Assembly: GCA_034769895.1 (NCBI GenBank)
Contig: CM068367.1
Span: 123,975,927 to 124,039,926, forward strand
Length of the DNA: 64,000 bases
From: Magicicada septendecula
Lineage: Eukaryota > Arthropoda > Insecta > Hemiptera > Cicadidae
Reading direction: 5' to 3'
The stretch's first letter is position 1; every line of letters begins with the position of its first letter. A program made the translations under genes and the position numbers. Below the pieces are notes generated by a model that saw nothing but the letters and a program-made list of their open reading frames with translations, was not told where the DNA came from and searched no databases. This document shows, one piece after another, positions 9,701-20,810 of this stretch.

Positions 9701-11857
9701 TTGGATAAAATGGATGAAGAAGAAGAAACCACTAATTTCTCGTACAATAAATGTCCGGAAATAAAAATAAAATTAAATAATGTAGAAGTAACTGCACTAA
9801 TTGATTCGGGGAGTCAATTAAACGGCATTGCCGAAACGTGGTTCAACCATAATAAAGATAAATTAGGTAGAATCGAGCTATTAAACTTATCGAATACCAA
9901 TATAAAAGGTGCATTCGGACATAAATCAAAATTAATACGAAAACAAGTACTTTTAGAAGCTGAGATTGATAATTATAAATTTGACTTAGTATTTTTTATC
10001 ATCCCTGGACTGAATAAAGACTGTATACTAGGAATAAAGATGTTGAAGGAAGGTGAGTGTACTATAGATTTCCAGCAAAATGTAATGCATATTAAAAATA
10101 GAAATTATAAGAAAAATGTAGAGGATCCTAATGAAATTGTACATATACATCAGATCACTTTGGATAAAGAAACGGCCGATGAGGAATTTATTAACTTTCA
10201 AGAAGCTGTTGAAGAGTTAACTAATATAAATACAGAAACGAAGAAAAAATTAACTAAAATATTAATGAAAAATAGAAATCTATTCCGAGAAGAACCAGGC
10301 CGAATTCACGGATATGAACATGAACTATGTATCATGGACAACACCCCCTTCTTCCAAAAGGGATGGCCTATACCAATTGCCTATCAAGACAAAGTCGAAG
10401 AGGAGATCCAGAAAATGTTAAGATACGGAGTGATTGAGCGAGCGAGCAGCCAATATATCAATCCCATGGTGACAGTTATAAAAAAGGACCAGAGCGTAAG
10501 ATTGTGTTTGGACGCCAGGAAGTTAAACAAGGTGATGATACCTGACTTCGAAGGGGCACAACCAATCAACGAGCTCATTGCTAATTGCGGAGGAGTAAAA
10601 TATATGTCATCGATCGATCTACGCTCCAGCTTCTGGCAGGTACCACTTAAGCGAGAATGCAGGGACTTCACCGGGTTTCTATATAAAGGAAAGACCTACC
10701 GCTTCACAGTCACACCGTTTGGATTAAAGACAAGTCTGGCCAGCCTGACGAGAGGATTGGATACTGTGTTGTCAGATGCAGTCAAGAAATTTACGATAAT
10801 ATATGTAGACGACTGCCTATGTCTATCTAACAGTCTGGAGGAACACCTCACACATTTAGATCTATTATTGACCAATTTATATGAAGCAAACATCACAGTG
10901 AACTTCAAAAAATCACAGTTTTTCCGTAGAGAAATTAATTATCTTGGTTACTGTTTATCAGTAGAAGGCCTTAGTCCTATGCCAGATAAGGTAAAGGCAA
11001 TCCAAAATTTTCCACGTCCAAGAAATCAAAAGCAACTAAAAGGGTTTTTAGGACTTACAAATTTTTATAACAGATTTACCAGTCGATATGCTGAAACAAC
11101 ATCTTTATTAATACAATTGTTAAAGAAGGAGCGCAACTTCAAGTGGACGGAGCAGCACGACCGACAATTTAAATTAGTCAAAGAATTATTTATAGATACT
11201 GTAATTTTAAAACACCCAGATCTCAAGAAGCAATATTATTTACAAATGGATGCCAGCAACTACGCACTAGGAGGGCAATTGTTTCAATATGATGACGAAG
11301 GACGCATCGCCGTCGTAGCTTTTACTAGCAGAACTTTCAAAGGTGCTGAATTAAACTATCACACAACCGAGAAGGAACTGCTGAGTATCATACATTGTTT
11401 GAAGAAATTTCGGATATACTTATTAGGACATAGATTCACAATCATAACAGATAATAAAGCTCTCACATTCCTACACAAATGTCACCTATCAAATGCTAGA
11501 ATTACCCGCTGGATACTGAGCATCCAAGAATACGATTTCGACATTGTGCATTGTAAAGGCAAAGAAAATATTGTAGCCGACATACTAAGCCGAAACCCAG
11601 AGGACGCTATGGACAGCAGTGATGTCAGTTTTAGTGAAGAGATGGAAATTAATCGTATTACCTTGAAATTGGATAAGAAAATAATGAAGGATATAAAAAA
11701 TATTGAGAAATTGCAGCGCCAAGATCCTAAATTGAACAAAATTATTTGTGAATTAGAAAGTAAGGAAGACTCTAAATTAAGTAATAAATATCAATATGTT
11801 AAAAAAAATCCTATACCGACAAGACAAGAAGTCATGGAAAATATATGTACCGAATAA
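9701..11857 (+). pseudogene. Pol of the Ty3/Gypsy element: protease, reverse transcriptase, RNase H
   Basis: A 718-codon frame, open also upstream into the end of gag (from at least 9626). In order: protease with the DSG active site in ALIDSGSQLNG (about residues 30-40); reverse transcriptase with the FGLK segment and the catalytic YVDD box (near 10800); the thumb with LGYCLS and GFLGLTNFYNRF; and RNase H with DASNYALGGQLF, TTEKELL and a TDNKALTFL box. These supply polyprotein cleavage, cDNA synthesis and template removal. The frame then stops after ENICTE and integrase continues in a different frame, so a small deletion separates them. This frame itself is intact, but the element as a whole is dead. 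Domain order PR-RT-RH-IN places it in Ty3/Gypsy. Confidence 0.92.
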
Positions 11858-12878
11858 CATGAAAGAAAATTTAATTCAAGAATTACACGTTGTATACGGA
11901 CACTGCGGCATATAAAAAACCGAAAGACTTTTTCGAGAGTACTTTACTGGAGACAGAATAAACAAAACGATACATCAAATCATTACTAAGTGCGATACAT
12001 GTCAGCGATGTAAGGATCATCATAAGAATAATGTAGGAGAAACCATACCGATGCTGCCAAAGAAGAAAGGGGAGTTAATCAGTATGGACTACTATGGACC
12101 CCTAATTACATCAACTGGAGGTGTTAAATACATTCTTGTTATCATCGATAATTTCACAAAGTACATCAAACTTTATGCGTTGAAAAGAGCTACAACTCGT
12201 GCTACCATAAATAGACTCAAACAATATATAGCGTCATGGGGAAAACCGTTATCAATTGTCACTGATAATGGGACCCAATTCACTACTAATATATGGACGA
12301 GGAGTTTACGAGAACTAGGAATTAAACCGAAGTTTACCGCTATTCGGAACCCTTGTACAAATATAGCCGAGAGAACTAACCGACAACTAGGCAACTTATT
12401 TCGAGTATTTGTCAAAGAGAAACACTCAAATTGGGTCAAGTATATCCAAGCCATTGAAATTTGTTTAAATGAGACATACCATAGTACTATTGAGATGAGT
12501 CCAATCGAGGCACACTTTGGAAAGAAACCAACCAGAGAGTGGACCAAATTTATTGACAGAAGTGTGATTTCCGAACCAACTACTTATAAGCCGGAAGACA
12601 TTTATTTAAGGATTAAAGAAAAGAGAGAACGACATACAAATAAGATGAACCAAGGAGAACTAACAACATTCGCCATCGATGACCTGGTATTAGTTAAAAC
12701 ATGTCCAATATCCGATGCAATGAATAAGATAATAGCGAAATTTTGTGACCTGTAGGAAGGACCATATAGGGTTGCGAAGCAAATAAGTAAAGCTACTTAT
12801 ACGTTAGAATATTTGGACGAGAAGAAAGGAACAAGAGGAAATTTCAATGTCCGACAGCTAAAGCAATATATTACCTGA
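11858..12878 (+). pseudogene. Integrase of the Ty3/Gypsy element, broken
   Basis: The zinc-binding HHCC region is at about 11885-12010 (YGHCG, then CDTCQRC) and is split by a TAA. The catalytic core from 12051 shows the DDE triad in order: D in SMDYYGP, D in TDNGTQF, E in IAERTNRQ. A TAG at 12753 interrupts the C-terminal domain, which continues in frame as EGPYRVAKQ and ends with TGA at 12876-12878. Integrase inserts the cDNA copy into the genome. No chromodomain is apparent. The two stops plus the frame change from pol make it non-functional. Its ending close to the terminal untranslated region implies no envelope gene. Confidence 0.88.
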
Positions 12879-13744
12879 CAAGAAGAGCAGTAAAAGGAAA
12901 TAATGCGTTAGTAACGATCGGTTACATGAGTAAGCAAATTGTAGCACTTATATAATAAATATGATATAATAAAGTTATGTATAGTAATTGTAAAATTTTA
13001 AAGTAATAATCGAAGTAAGGTTATCCACTGATGATGTATATCAGAGTAAAGATTTATATTTGTAAATTATGTAGAAGAATAAAAGTATATCTAAGAAAAA
13101 CAAAACAAAGATATTGAACAATGACTAACAATGAAAGTAATGATAAGAACTAAGTGATAATTAATATGATATTATGAATTTTTTGTTGTTGTATGCATTT
13201 GCAAGTAGAAAATTATTGACAAATGAAAAATATATATAAGTGGATATTTAACTAATAGAAAGTAAGAAAGAACAGTAATAGTATCTAGGTGAATAATTAT
13301 ATGTAAACAGATGTACATAATGAATTAGATAGTTGTTAATTCTATATTATGATATGTTAGGAAGATAAGTGGTCTGAATGGATGGTAGTGCGTAGGATTG
13401 TAAACAATTGTATAGGTTAGAATAGCAAACAGAAAAAGTGAAACCGCTAGTAGGACCCTTTGCCAAGTAACAAGGTGTGAATGAGAGAGTGACAGGGGAT
13501 GAATGGGAGAGGTCATAAATCTCAGCCCAGACACAAGGGTACACTGTAGACAGTTTCGAATGTAAACAAACCAAGTTGAACGTACTCTAACCCGTTAAAG
13601 GGATTACATCACTAGCAATAAATGTAACTCATTAGATATTTATACTTAATTAATTAAAATTTACATAATTAATAAAAAAAAGGGGCACAAATTTTATTAT
13701 TTGATTTTGTTACACGCCATCAAGTAATAAAAATTTAAGGACAA
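12879..13744 (+). other. 3' non-coding region of the Gypsy element
   Basis: There is no env-like frame on the plus strand. A purine run (AAAAAAAAGGGG, about 13673-13684) lies 60 bp before the 3' LTR start, further upstream than expected for a polypurine tract. The bases right before the LTR are only weakly purine-rich. Confidence 0.5.
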
Positions 13745-13798
13745 TGTAACGTTTATTTTTGAAAATATTTATAAAATTGTACAAGTAGTAAATAATAG
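13745..13798 (+). repeat. 54-bp stub of the 3' LTR
   Basis: TGTAACG and the following 47 bases match 5568-5621 with one mismatch. The match stops abruptly at 13798, where a Penelope-like 5' end begins. The remaining ~2 kb of 3' LTR is absent, so the locus was cut by a deletion or rearrangement after the Gypsy insertion. Confidence 0.82.
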
Positions 13799-14455
13799 TT
13801 GTCTTGATTATTCATCTCTTCTTTCACAGCACTACTCTTAACTAAAAATGAACTTTTTTCATGTGAAAAACTTACTATTTTATCGGACGCGTTTCGGCTT
13901 AGTATCCGCCTTCTTCAGCTTTGGTAACAGACTGCCAGCATTTTGTAACGGTTGTGTGGAAGGTGAAGTGGGGGTGGTGTGTGGCGGAAGGGGATTGGCG
14001 CGGGGATTCAATTTATTGTTTGTTTTCTGTATAATTGTGTCAAAAAGTGTATGTGATTTATATTGTAATTGATCATTGAGTATGTTGTTTGGTTGTGTTG
14101 TGTGGTGTTTATATATTTCATATTGTTCAGTTGTGTTGAGTTTTTGGCCTTTGGGTATGTAATGTAGAATTTCAAGATTAGTGTCTATGTTGGTGTAACT
14201 GTGGTTTTCTGTGTGTATGTGTGTGGCAAATGCAGAGTGTATATTGTTGTTGGTTAAAGCTTTTAAGTGTTCAGAATAACGGGATGAAAAAGATCTTCCC
14301 GTCTGGCCTATGTAGAAACTATTGCAGTCATTACAATTTAATTTGTAAACACCTGTTTTGTTATATTTGTCTATGTCTGTGTTTGTATTACTGATGTGTT
14401 TTTTGATGGTATTGGTTGTTCTGAATGCTATTTTGTATTTGTGTTTTCTGAAATA
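13799..14455 (-). pseudogene. Penelope-like element (second family), 3' part with GIY-YIG nuclease
   Basis: Read leftwards from 14455, the protein begins in the linker (NTIKKH...). It then contains KTGVYKLNCNDC, the nuclease core FYIGQTGRSFSSRYSEHL, and the family C-terminus with an ENHSY segment and EQYEIYKHH, ending in a proline-rich tail near 13930. It resembles but is clearly diverged from the copies at 41-45 kb. After its 3' end, bases 13827-13799 read on the minus strand as the start of another copy (GTGAAAGAAGAGATGAATAA), giving a head-to-tail junction typical of Penelope-like elements. The RT is missing: the copy begins where the hAT transposase is cut at 14455. Confidence 0.82.
13890..13918 (-). 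ncRNA. Hammerhead-like core in the Penelope-like 3' end
   Basis: Minus-strand order: CTGAAGA, one A, helix GGC...GCC, GAAACGCGTC. After GAA the string ACGCGT is self-complementary and is followed by C, which would give a canonical GUC cleavage triplet in a dimeric hammerhead. Pairing for stem I is poor. Confidence 0.4.
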
Positions 14456-15657
14456 ATAAATAAACTTCCGTCATCGGGTTTAAAAAGGCTTTTTTCAACC
14501 TTTGAAACCTTATATGTGATTCGTCAGAAGACAAAAAATAAGATTTTAAAGCAATATACTGTTTTAGAGCTCGTTCCACGGCCGTTTCCAGTGACAGCCA
14601 GCGTAGGCTACATTAACGTGTTTTAGGACTTTTCTGTACTCTACGTCACAAAAAGAGCAAAACTCTTCTAAAATGCCTTTTCTCTGGGTACTTTTAGCAA
14701 ACCAGAAGTATAGGTCCACGCAAAAATCTTCAACATCAAAATCACAAATAGATCCAAACTCGGACATAGCTTTGGATGCTGTGTTGTGAACAATATGACA
14801 TGGGCATCCCATGAAAAATACATGCTTGTTTTTGTTCAAAACTCTGGATTTTAGAGAATTGGTCTTGCCAATATTAACATTGGTATTATCAACTGAAAAT
14901 CCCTTACAGTTTTTCCAGGGCATACTATACTTTGTTAGGGCACCCATCTAGCTTATGAAAAATGGCCTCTGCCGTACCAGCATCTGGTTCTTTTGTCAGA
15001 CACATATCAAGAAATTGCGTAACAATTTTGTTTCTGTTGACATCAAATAAACGTACAGTGACTGGATTCATTTTCTCTAAACCAGTGTCATTTGAACCGT
15101 CAGTTGTGATAGAAAAAAAACTATTTTTTATCCTATTAACCAAGCTGTCTAAGTAAAAAGGTGCCAATATGGTTCAATATGCAAGATGTTTTCGTTCTCG
15201 CACAAGCGTAGTTTTGTGCGATATTGCTGTCAGGAAAGTTTTGGTTGACAGCGGGGCTTAAATGATCAGCAAAAGCCAGAGGTATGTTTTGCTGAACTAA
15301 TAAATGTGTCATCTTTACCTCTGCTTTTATTACTTTGTCGTCTTTTGCTTGAAAAAAATTCAACTTTGGCTGTTTACTAAGTGCAGAAGCTAATTTAACA
15401 TGAGTCGTGCTTGAAATATGACGGATAACATCACCTTTACCCTAATGACCACAGCTCACTTCTTTCCGGCATACAGTACAAGTGAAAAAATTTTCTTTCT
15501 CTGGTGCAGGTTGTATGAAAGGCCATTCCGTAGTCCATTCTTTTTGGAATCTTGTCTTGTAGGTATATGAACCAGCATACTTTGATCTTCCTTTGCTTTT
15601 TGTCTGATTCTTTTCACTTACAGTATCACCACTTTCACTGTCCGTCTCACCATCCAA
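14456..15657 (-). pseudogene. hAT transposase with BED finger, broken into several frames
   Basis: From the ATG at 15657 leftwards: an acidic N-terminus, then a BED-type zinc finger (FTCTVC followed by an H...H pair, 15490-15400). Next come the LNFFQAKDDKV linker and the catalytic region with FFSITTDGSND (near 15110), whose Asp is the usual first acidic residue. The GCPCHIVHN motif lies near 14810, and the ALKSYFLSS and PMTEVYLLF segments near 14500. These motifs are typical of ZBED-like hAT transposases. At least three frame changes break it. The C-terminal dimerisation domain is missing because the homology stops at 14455 where Penelope-like sequence starts. It belongs to the element whose right terminus is at 18144. 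Confidence 0.82.
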
Positions 15658-16057
15658 CGTAAGACTTTACACGAACGCAACGAACTAACAAATAACAATG
15701 ATTAAAATAAATTCGGAACTAAAAGGTTAGGTTAGGTTTGCGGCGCTGCGCCGCTTCAGACTCAGACTGTCACTCGCCACTGTCGCCAGTCACAACAGGA
15801 ACAGAGTACTGCAGATAACTAGGGATGGCAACGATATATCGATAGTTGAAATTTATCGATATATTTCTAAATATATCGATATATTTTTTATCGATATACG
15901 TTATTTATATATTTTTGGATTATATCGATACATCTCTAAAAACGCGATATATATCGTTTTTTTTTGTTATTGATTTAAAAAATGTAAAACATTAAATTCA
16001 CTTCTCTTAAAATGATGTTTTAATAAGGTTGTAACAAATTGTGTTTTAGTACTTCAA

Positions 16058-17678
16058 CCCTCTAACGGTAAGGTGGACTTTTACGCATGCAAGGTAAGGT
16101 CTCGAAACGCCGCAAATTTATCCTTCCTTGGATCTCTCATAGTTTTGTCGTCAAATCGTAAGTTCTGGATTAGAAAAGAGAATCTTTTCTATGACATTGA
16201 ACAGCGAAATACAGCCGGTCCATAGATTACAGAAAACATATCATCAAGACATAAACCAGAGTTCTTCAAAACACCGCTCATATACAACAGCCCAATAAGA
16301 GCTCTTATCTCTATCAGGTTTGTGGGAGATGTAAACCACTGTACAGATTAGTATTTGATCTTCGATCTTTCTATTTCACTGTTAGTGTGGAGAACAATTT
16401 TTTCCAGCATCTCATCGGTTACAAATAAAGAAAACAATTGTACCTCATCAACGATCCCTCGAGCATCGCCTTTTGGTCCGGGCAGGTGTGTGATAACATT
16501 TAAAGATGAGGTTCGTGAAAATTTGGAGCGTACCGGTTTGTTCATCCAGATGGTTTCTTCGTCTTTCCCCAATTCAAAAATCCTGTCATCATCAGTGTTT
16601 TCATAGGCAGTGTTGCCAGGTCAATCAGTCCTCTTTTCCTCCACATGGCTACTCAAAATTTCTCCACTTTGCTATCAAAATCCCCACTGCCACAAATGCG
16701 TGTGCTTTATGCAAAGTGTCACCACATTTTATAGAGTCTGAGTGTATTCTAAATGTTTAAACATTATTACAAGAATGACATAAATATTAAAAACTTGTTT
16801 GAAGTACAATAAAAAAAATCATCAGCACTGCTACAATCCTGTGTCCCTTCAGCTAAGTCGAACTCGTCATCTTCGTTATCGCTGTCTATAAGAATGTTAT
16901 CTTCAGTCTCGGAAACTTCTTTGTCAAAATCTTCTTCTAAGTCTGAGTCTTCTTCTTCTTCCCTTTGAAACTCTGCTAATATTTCTTCAGCAGTGTACAA
17001 TATTTTGTTACAAGCCATTATGCAAAAAATAAAAAATGAATAGAAAATCTAAATTCAATGCAAAAGTCACAGTAATTAGAGTAAATTGTATTCTATTGTC
17101 CACTCAATGGTACTGTCTGGCTCTTACACGTGTTAATATTGCTATGTCAACCATATAGGCCTACTACTACGCTTTTTCGTGAATCGTAACATGTACACAA
17201 AGTGTAGACATTCCAAAATATATGACTGTTGATGTCTAGGCTCGACTTTGGAGAAACATTGCAACAGATACAACTCGATAAGTCACCGGTTACAAAATTA
17301 CAAAACAATGGGAAGTGTTGTGTTCATGTTTAGTCTACAAAACAAGACTAAACATTAGTTACAGTACTATGTATGTATAAAGTTCACAAGCCATACATTC
17401 TTACGAAACTGTAAAAAATATATAGCAAGCGTTGAAAAATTTTAAAGCATTTTTGGTAAGGTCGGGTCGTATCCGACCCGAAAAGAGAAGTGCCCGGAAA
17501 AAACAAACACAGTGATCAAGGAACAATTACCTCGAAACTGGGGTTATTCCTATGCCTTCCCTATGAATGACTGAGAGGGTATCTTAGTGTTAAACCGTTT
17601 GGAGAAAAGTTAGAATGGAGAGATGTTCGGAACAATTGCACATAGGTCGGATCCGACCCGCACCTTACCATTAGAGGG
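16058..17678 (-). mobile_element. Internally deleted piggyBac element
   Basis: TIRs CCCTCTAACGGTAAGGT (16058-16074) and the inverted ACCTTACCATTAGAGGG (17662-17678) differ at one position. The target is TTAA: intact on the right (17679-17682) and mutated to TCAA on the left (16054-16057). Subterminal palindromes with the unit CGGGTC...GACCCG lie near 17465-17480 and 17647-17660. The gene inside retains only its 5' part, which joins almost directly to the 3' terminal region. Confidence 0.9.
16083..17018 (-). pseudogene. piggyBac transposase, N-terminal part only
   Basis: The ATG at 17018 opens an acidic N-terminus (EEEEDSDLEEDFD), usual for piggyBac proteins. After a disrupted stretch (16573-16766) the frame at 16572-16348 carries SRTSSLNVITHLPGPKGDA and FVTDEMLEKIVLHTN, signature segments of the family's pre-catalytic domain. 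A further piece to 16083 reads RALIGLLYMSGV...LFSNPELTI-like in shifted frames, ending before any catalytic Asp. Most of the DDD catalytic domain and the Cys-rich C-terminus are deleted. The active enzyme would cut at TTAA; this copy cannot. Confidence 0.85.
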
Positions 17679-18144
17679 TTAATAATGAGATTAATTTATT
17701 ACTATCTGCTATAAACAACGTCGGGATTTTGTAGGGATTTTTTGTCGTGCTCGTGCAACACTGCATTGCATTGGAGTTGGACAGCAATGCAGACTGAGAG
17801 CTTGCGGTCATTGGCTCATATATCGGTCTTACCGATATATCGTAATATATCGATATATTTCAAGCAATATATCTGATATATCGATATAGCTGTTACGATA
17901 TATCGGAAGACCGATATATCGATATACCAATCAATGTTGCCATCCCTACAGATAACAGTCCTAAAAACACGTAGGGGTGCCAACATATCACGGCGCGACA
18001 AAAAGTTACCGATTTTCGTAAACATTCCCTACTCATGATCCTGCCTAGCGGTATGCGGGAGATTTCCTCTTTTATGTGGGTGAGCAGGAGTAGATATTCG
18101 AATGCGGGATACTCCCGCATAATGCGAGAGAGTTGGTAGGTCTG

Positions 18145-19515
18145 AAACATTGGACTACGGCCAAACAGCCCGGGAAGGAATTTTAACAACAAATTACTAC
18201 TTTGTTGCCAATAACATAGTACACATATAAAAAATTATCCCCTCCCAATTCAACTATAATTTTCATTTTCATACTTTACTGATAACATAGTACACATATA
18301 AATATCAGTACGGAGAACCATACATGACTTCCATGTTCTAAGATTTATATTTAAAATCATTTACAAAATGAAATGTTTCCATAGAAACTACTTCTTTCTA
18401 CTTACTGCTTCAGCCTTAACCACAGTACTGTGGTCACTAACGTCGATGGCACTGCCAAAACGTCTGGTTTTGCAGAAAACATTGGACTACGGCCAAACAG
18501 CCCGGGAAGGAATTTTAACAACAAACTACTTCTTTGTTGCCGATAACATAGTACACATATAAAAAATTATCCCCTCCTAATTCACTATAATTTTCATTTA
18601 TAGAAAATGACCCCCACCCTGTTCAACTAGCCTGTTCATTTATAGATATTTCATCTACGTTTTACAGTGTATTATTATGATCTTCTTATCAGGATACTTT
18701 ATTTATCAAAATTAAATACTTTACTCTTGTTAAAACATAAAATGTTGCAGGTAAACTACTCCTTTCTCTTAACCGATCTTCACCAAAATCAATAGACCTA
18801 GAGTCCTCTACAATGCAGGGACGTATGCAAAAAATTATTTGATTCTGTTTGAATTTACGGCAGTTATCGTTCGTCATGAAAAATTTCTCTTGTTAGAAAA
18901 TAAAATGTTGCAGGTAAACTACCCTTTTCCTGTAACCGATCTTCACCAAAATCAACAGGCCTTCAGCTCTCAACAATTCAGGAAGGTATGCAAAAATTTA
19001 TTTGATTTTCTTTGAATTTACGGCAATTATCGTTCGTCATAGAAAAAATTACCCTTGTTAAAACATAAAACGTTGCAGGTAAACTACCCCTTTCTCTTAA
19101 CCGATCTTCACAAAAATCAACAGACCTTGAGTACTCTATAATTTAGGAAGGTATGCAAAACATTATTTGATTCTGTTTGAATGTGCGGCAGTTATCGTTT
19201 GTTATAGAAAAAATTATCCATGTTGAAACATAAAATGTTGCAGGTAAACTACTCCTTTCCCTTAACCGATCTTCACCAAAAACAACAGGTCTTGAGAACT
19301 CTACAATTCAGGACTGTATGCGGAAAATTATTTGATTCTGTTTGAATTTGCGGCTGTTATCGTTTGCCATAGAAAAAAATCTATAGACACACAGACACTT
19401 TTCGAAAAATAACTTTTTTTCATGTTTTGAGGGTAGTACAATCAGAATCTGCAATAATCTCGACCACGATTTTTTTTTCCATCACCATACTTCCATTTCC
19501 TTATGGAACATGGAA
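18145..19515 (+). mobile_element. Helitron-like (DINE/HINE-type) repeat, copy A
   Basis: Non-coding element with a 5' part found again at 19888 and 21875 (GTACGGAGAACCATACAT-like), a middle array of about four ~165-bp monomers, a short CA-rich tract, and a terminal palindrome CTTCCATTTCC...ATGGAAG (about 19490-19515). This architecture matches DINE/HINE non-autonomous Helitron-like elements; no helicase is encoded. The assignment is by structure only. Confidence 0.6.
18744..19380 (+). repeat. Tandem array, four monomers of about 165 bp
   Basis: Monomers begin with GTTGCAGGTAAACTA at 18744, 18907, 19072 and 19237 (spacings 163, 165, 165). Each contains CCGATCTTCACCAAAA and TTTGATTCTGTTTGAATT. 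Confidence 0.92.
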
Positions 19516-19887
19516 GTAAAATCATATTCCAAATATTGAAACATGCTGCATTTGATAAAGACACCTTTCGAAATAATTTAATAAAGTTACGTTCTTATAA
19601 AGCACACAACTACTACACCTTCGAAACTAATCCGCCATTTTATCAAACATGTTTCGACAGGCAAACTTGATACAGAACATAATGCAAGATTATAAATCGA
19701 TTATAATTGTATTAAAAAATTCTGCAAATTGGTCAAAAAATTTCACCTGAACAGTATAAAAAGTAATAGGTCTAATTTTGCTTAGTTTTTAAGGAAAAAT
19801 ACTTTTTTATATTTAAATTCAGTACAAAGCCCTACAGAGCGATACTACGCACACACACATAAATGGACATTCGTCTTGTCGTCATAA
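19516..19887. other. Unassigned sequence between Helitron-like copies A and B
   Basis: AT-rich, no coding potential; ends in a short ACACAC run just before copy B. Confidence 0.3.
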
Positions 19888-20810
19888 TAAATATCGGTAT
19901 GGAGAACCATACATGACTTCCATGTTCTAAGATTTATATTTAAAATCATTTACGAAATGAAATGTTTCCATAGAAACTACTTCTTTCCACTTATTGCTTC
20001 AGCCTTAACCACAGTACTGTGGTCACTAACGTATAGCCTACCACAACACGTTATCGCACTCGATTTTCACTGATGATGGCAGTCGACGGCACTGCCGAAA
20101 CGTCTGGTTTTGCAGAAAACTTTGAACTACGGCAAAACAGCCCGGGAAGGAATTTTAACAACAAACTACTACTTTGTTGCCGATAACGTAGTACACATAT
20201 AAAAATTATCCCCTCCCCCTTCAACTATAATTTTCATTTATAGAAAATTACCCCCAGCCCATTCAACTAGCCTCTTCATTTATAGATATTTCATCTACGT
20301 TTCTACAGTGGATTATTAAGATTTTCTTATCAGGATACTTTATTTATCAAAATTAAGTACTTTACTCTTGTTACAACAAAAATGTTTCAGGTAAACTGCC
20401 CTTTCCCCATAACCGATCTTCACCAAAATCAATAGGCCTTGAGTATTCTACAACTCAGGCACATATGTAAAAAATTATTCGATTCTGTTTGAATTTATGG
20501 CAGTTATCGTTTGTCATGAAAAAATTTCTCTTGTTGCAACATAAAATGTTGCAGGTAAACTACCCCTTTCCCTTAACCGATCTTCACCAAAATCAATAGG
20601 CCATGAGTCCTCTACAACTCAGGTACATATGTAAAAAATTATTAGAATCTGTTTGAATTTACGGCAGTTATTGTTCTTCATGGAAAACGTTCTCTTGTTA
20701 TAACCTAAAATGTTGCAGGTAAACTATCCCTTTCCCTTAACCGATCTTCAACAAAATCAACAGACCTTGAGTTATCTACAATTGAGGAAGGTATGCACAA
20801 AATTTATTTG
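19888..20810 (+). mobile_element. Helitron-like repeat, copy B
   Basis: It shares the 5' part with copy A and has three monomers starting at 20384, 20549 and 20712. It stops within the last monomer near 20810 without the terminal hairpin. It contains a hammerhead-like core at 20070-20104 that is decayed in copy A near 18440. Confidence 0.65.
20070..20104 (+). ncRNA. Hammerhead-like core in Helitron-like copy B
   Basis: CTGATGA, one T, a perfect 6-bp helix GGCAGT...ACTGCC, then GAAACGTC. ACGT is self-complementary and followed by C (GUC). The flanking TCA/TGG can form three pairs, as expected for stem I of a minimal dimeric hammerhead. One extra base before helix II departs from the canonical core. 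Confidence 0.45.

Larger units (their letters stand above)
15820..17948. mobile_element. hAT MITE made of TATCGATA units, carrying a piggyBac
   Basis: Ends read TAGGGATGGCAAC on the left and GTTGCCATCCCTA on the right, a perfect 13-bp inverted repeat of hAT type. Flanks are identical 8-bp duplications, CAGATAAC at 15812-15819 and 17949-17956. Removing the piggyBac leaves about 0.5 kb of non-coding DNA dominated by ATATCGATAT-like palindromes on both sides. It encodes no transposase and would have needed one in trans. Confidence 0.92.
14456..18144 (-). mobile_element. Outer hAT element, left end lost, carrying nested insertions
   Basis: The 5' end of the transposase gene continues rightwards past a nested MITE (15820-17948) to a probable TIR. 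On the minus strand that TIR reads CAGACCTACCAACTCTC, ending at 18144. The next eight bases (AAACATTG, 18145-18152) restore the run GCAGAAAACATTGG seen intact in sister copies of the surrounding repeat near 18475, so 18144/18145 is an insertion boundary. The left end is replaced by Penelope-like sequence at 14455. Without the nested DNA the visible part is about 1.55 kb. Confidence 0.7.

Noticed and set aside
13673-13684. Polypurine tract of the Gypsy element
   Set aside because: The purine run is about 60 bp upstream of the 3' LTR start, too far for a normal tract; kept only as a remark.
12879-13744. Envelope gene of the Gypsy element
   Set aside because: No frame of useful length on the plus strand; the minus-strand frames at 13325-13574 have no envelope features.
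15725-15740. Telomere-like GGTTAGGTTAGGTT
   Set aside because: Fewer than three TTAGG units within the hAT 5' region; too short to mean a telomere.
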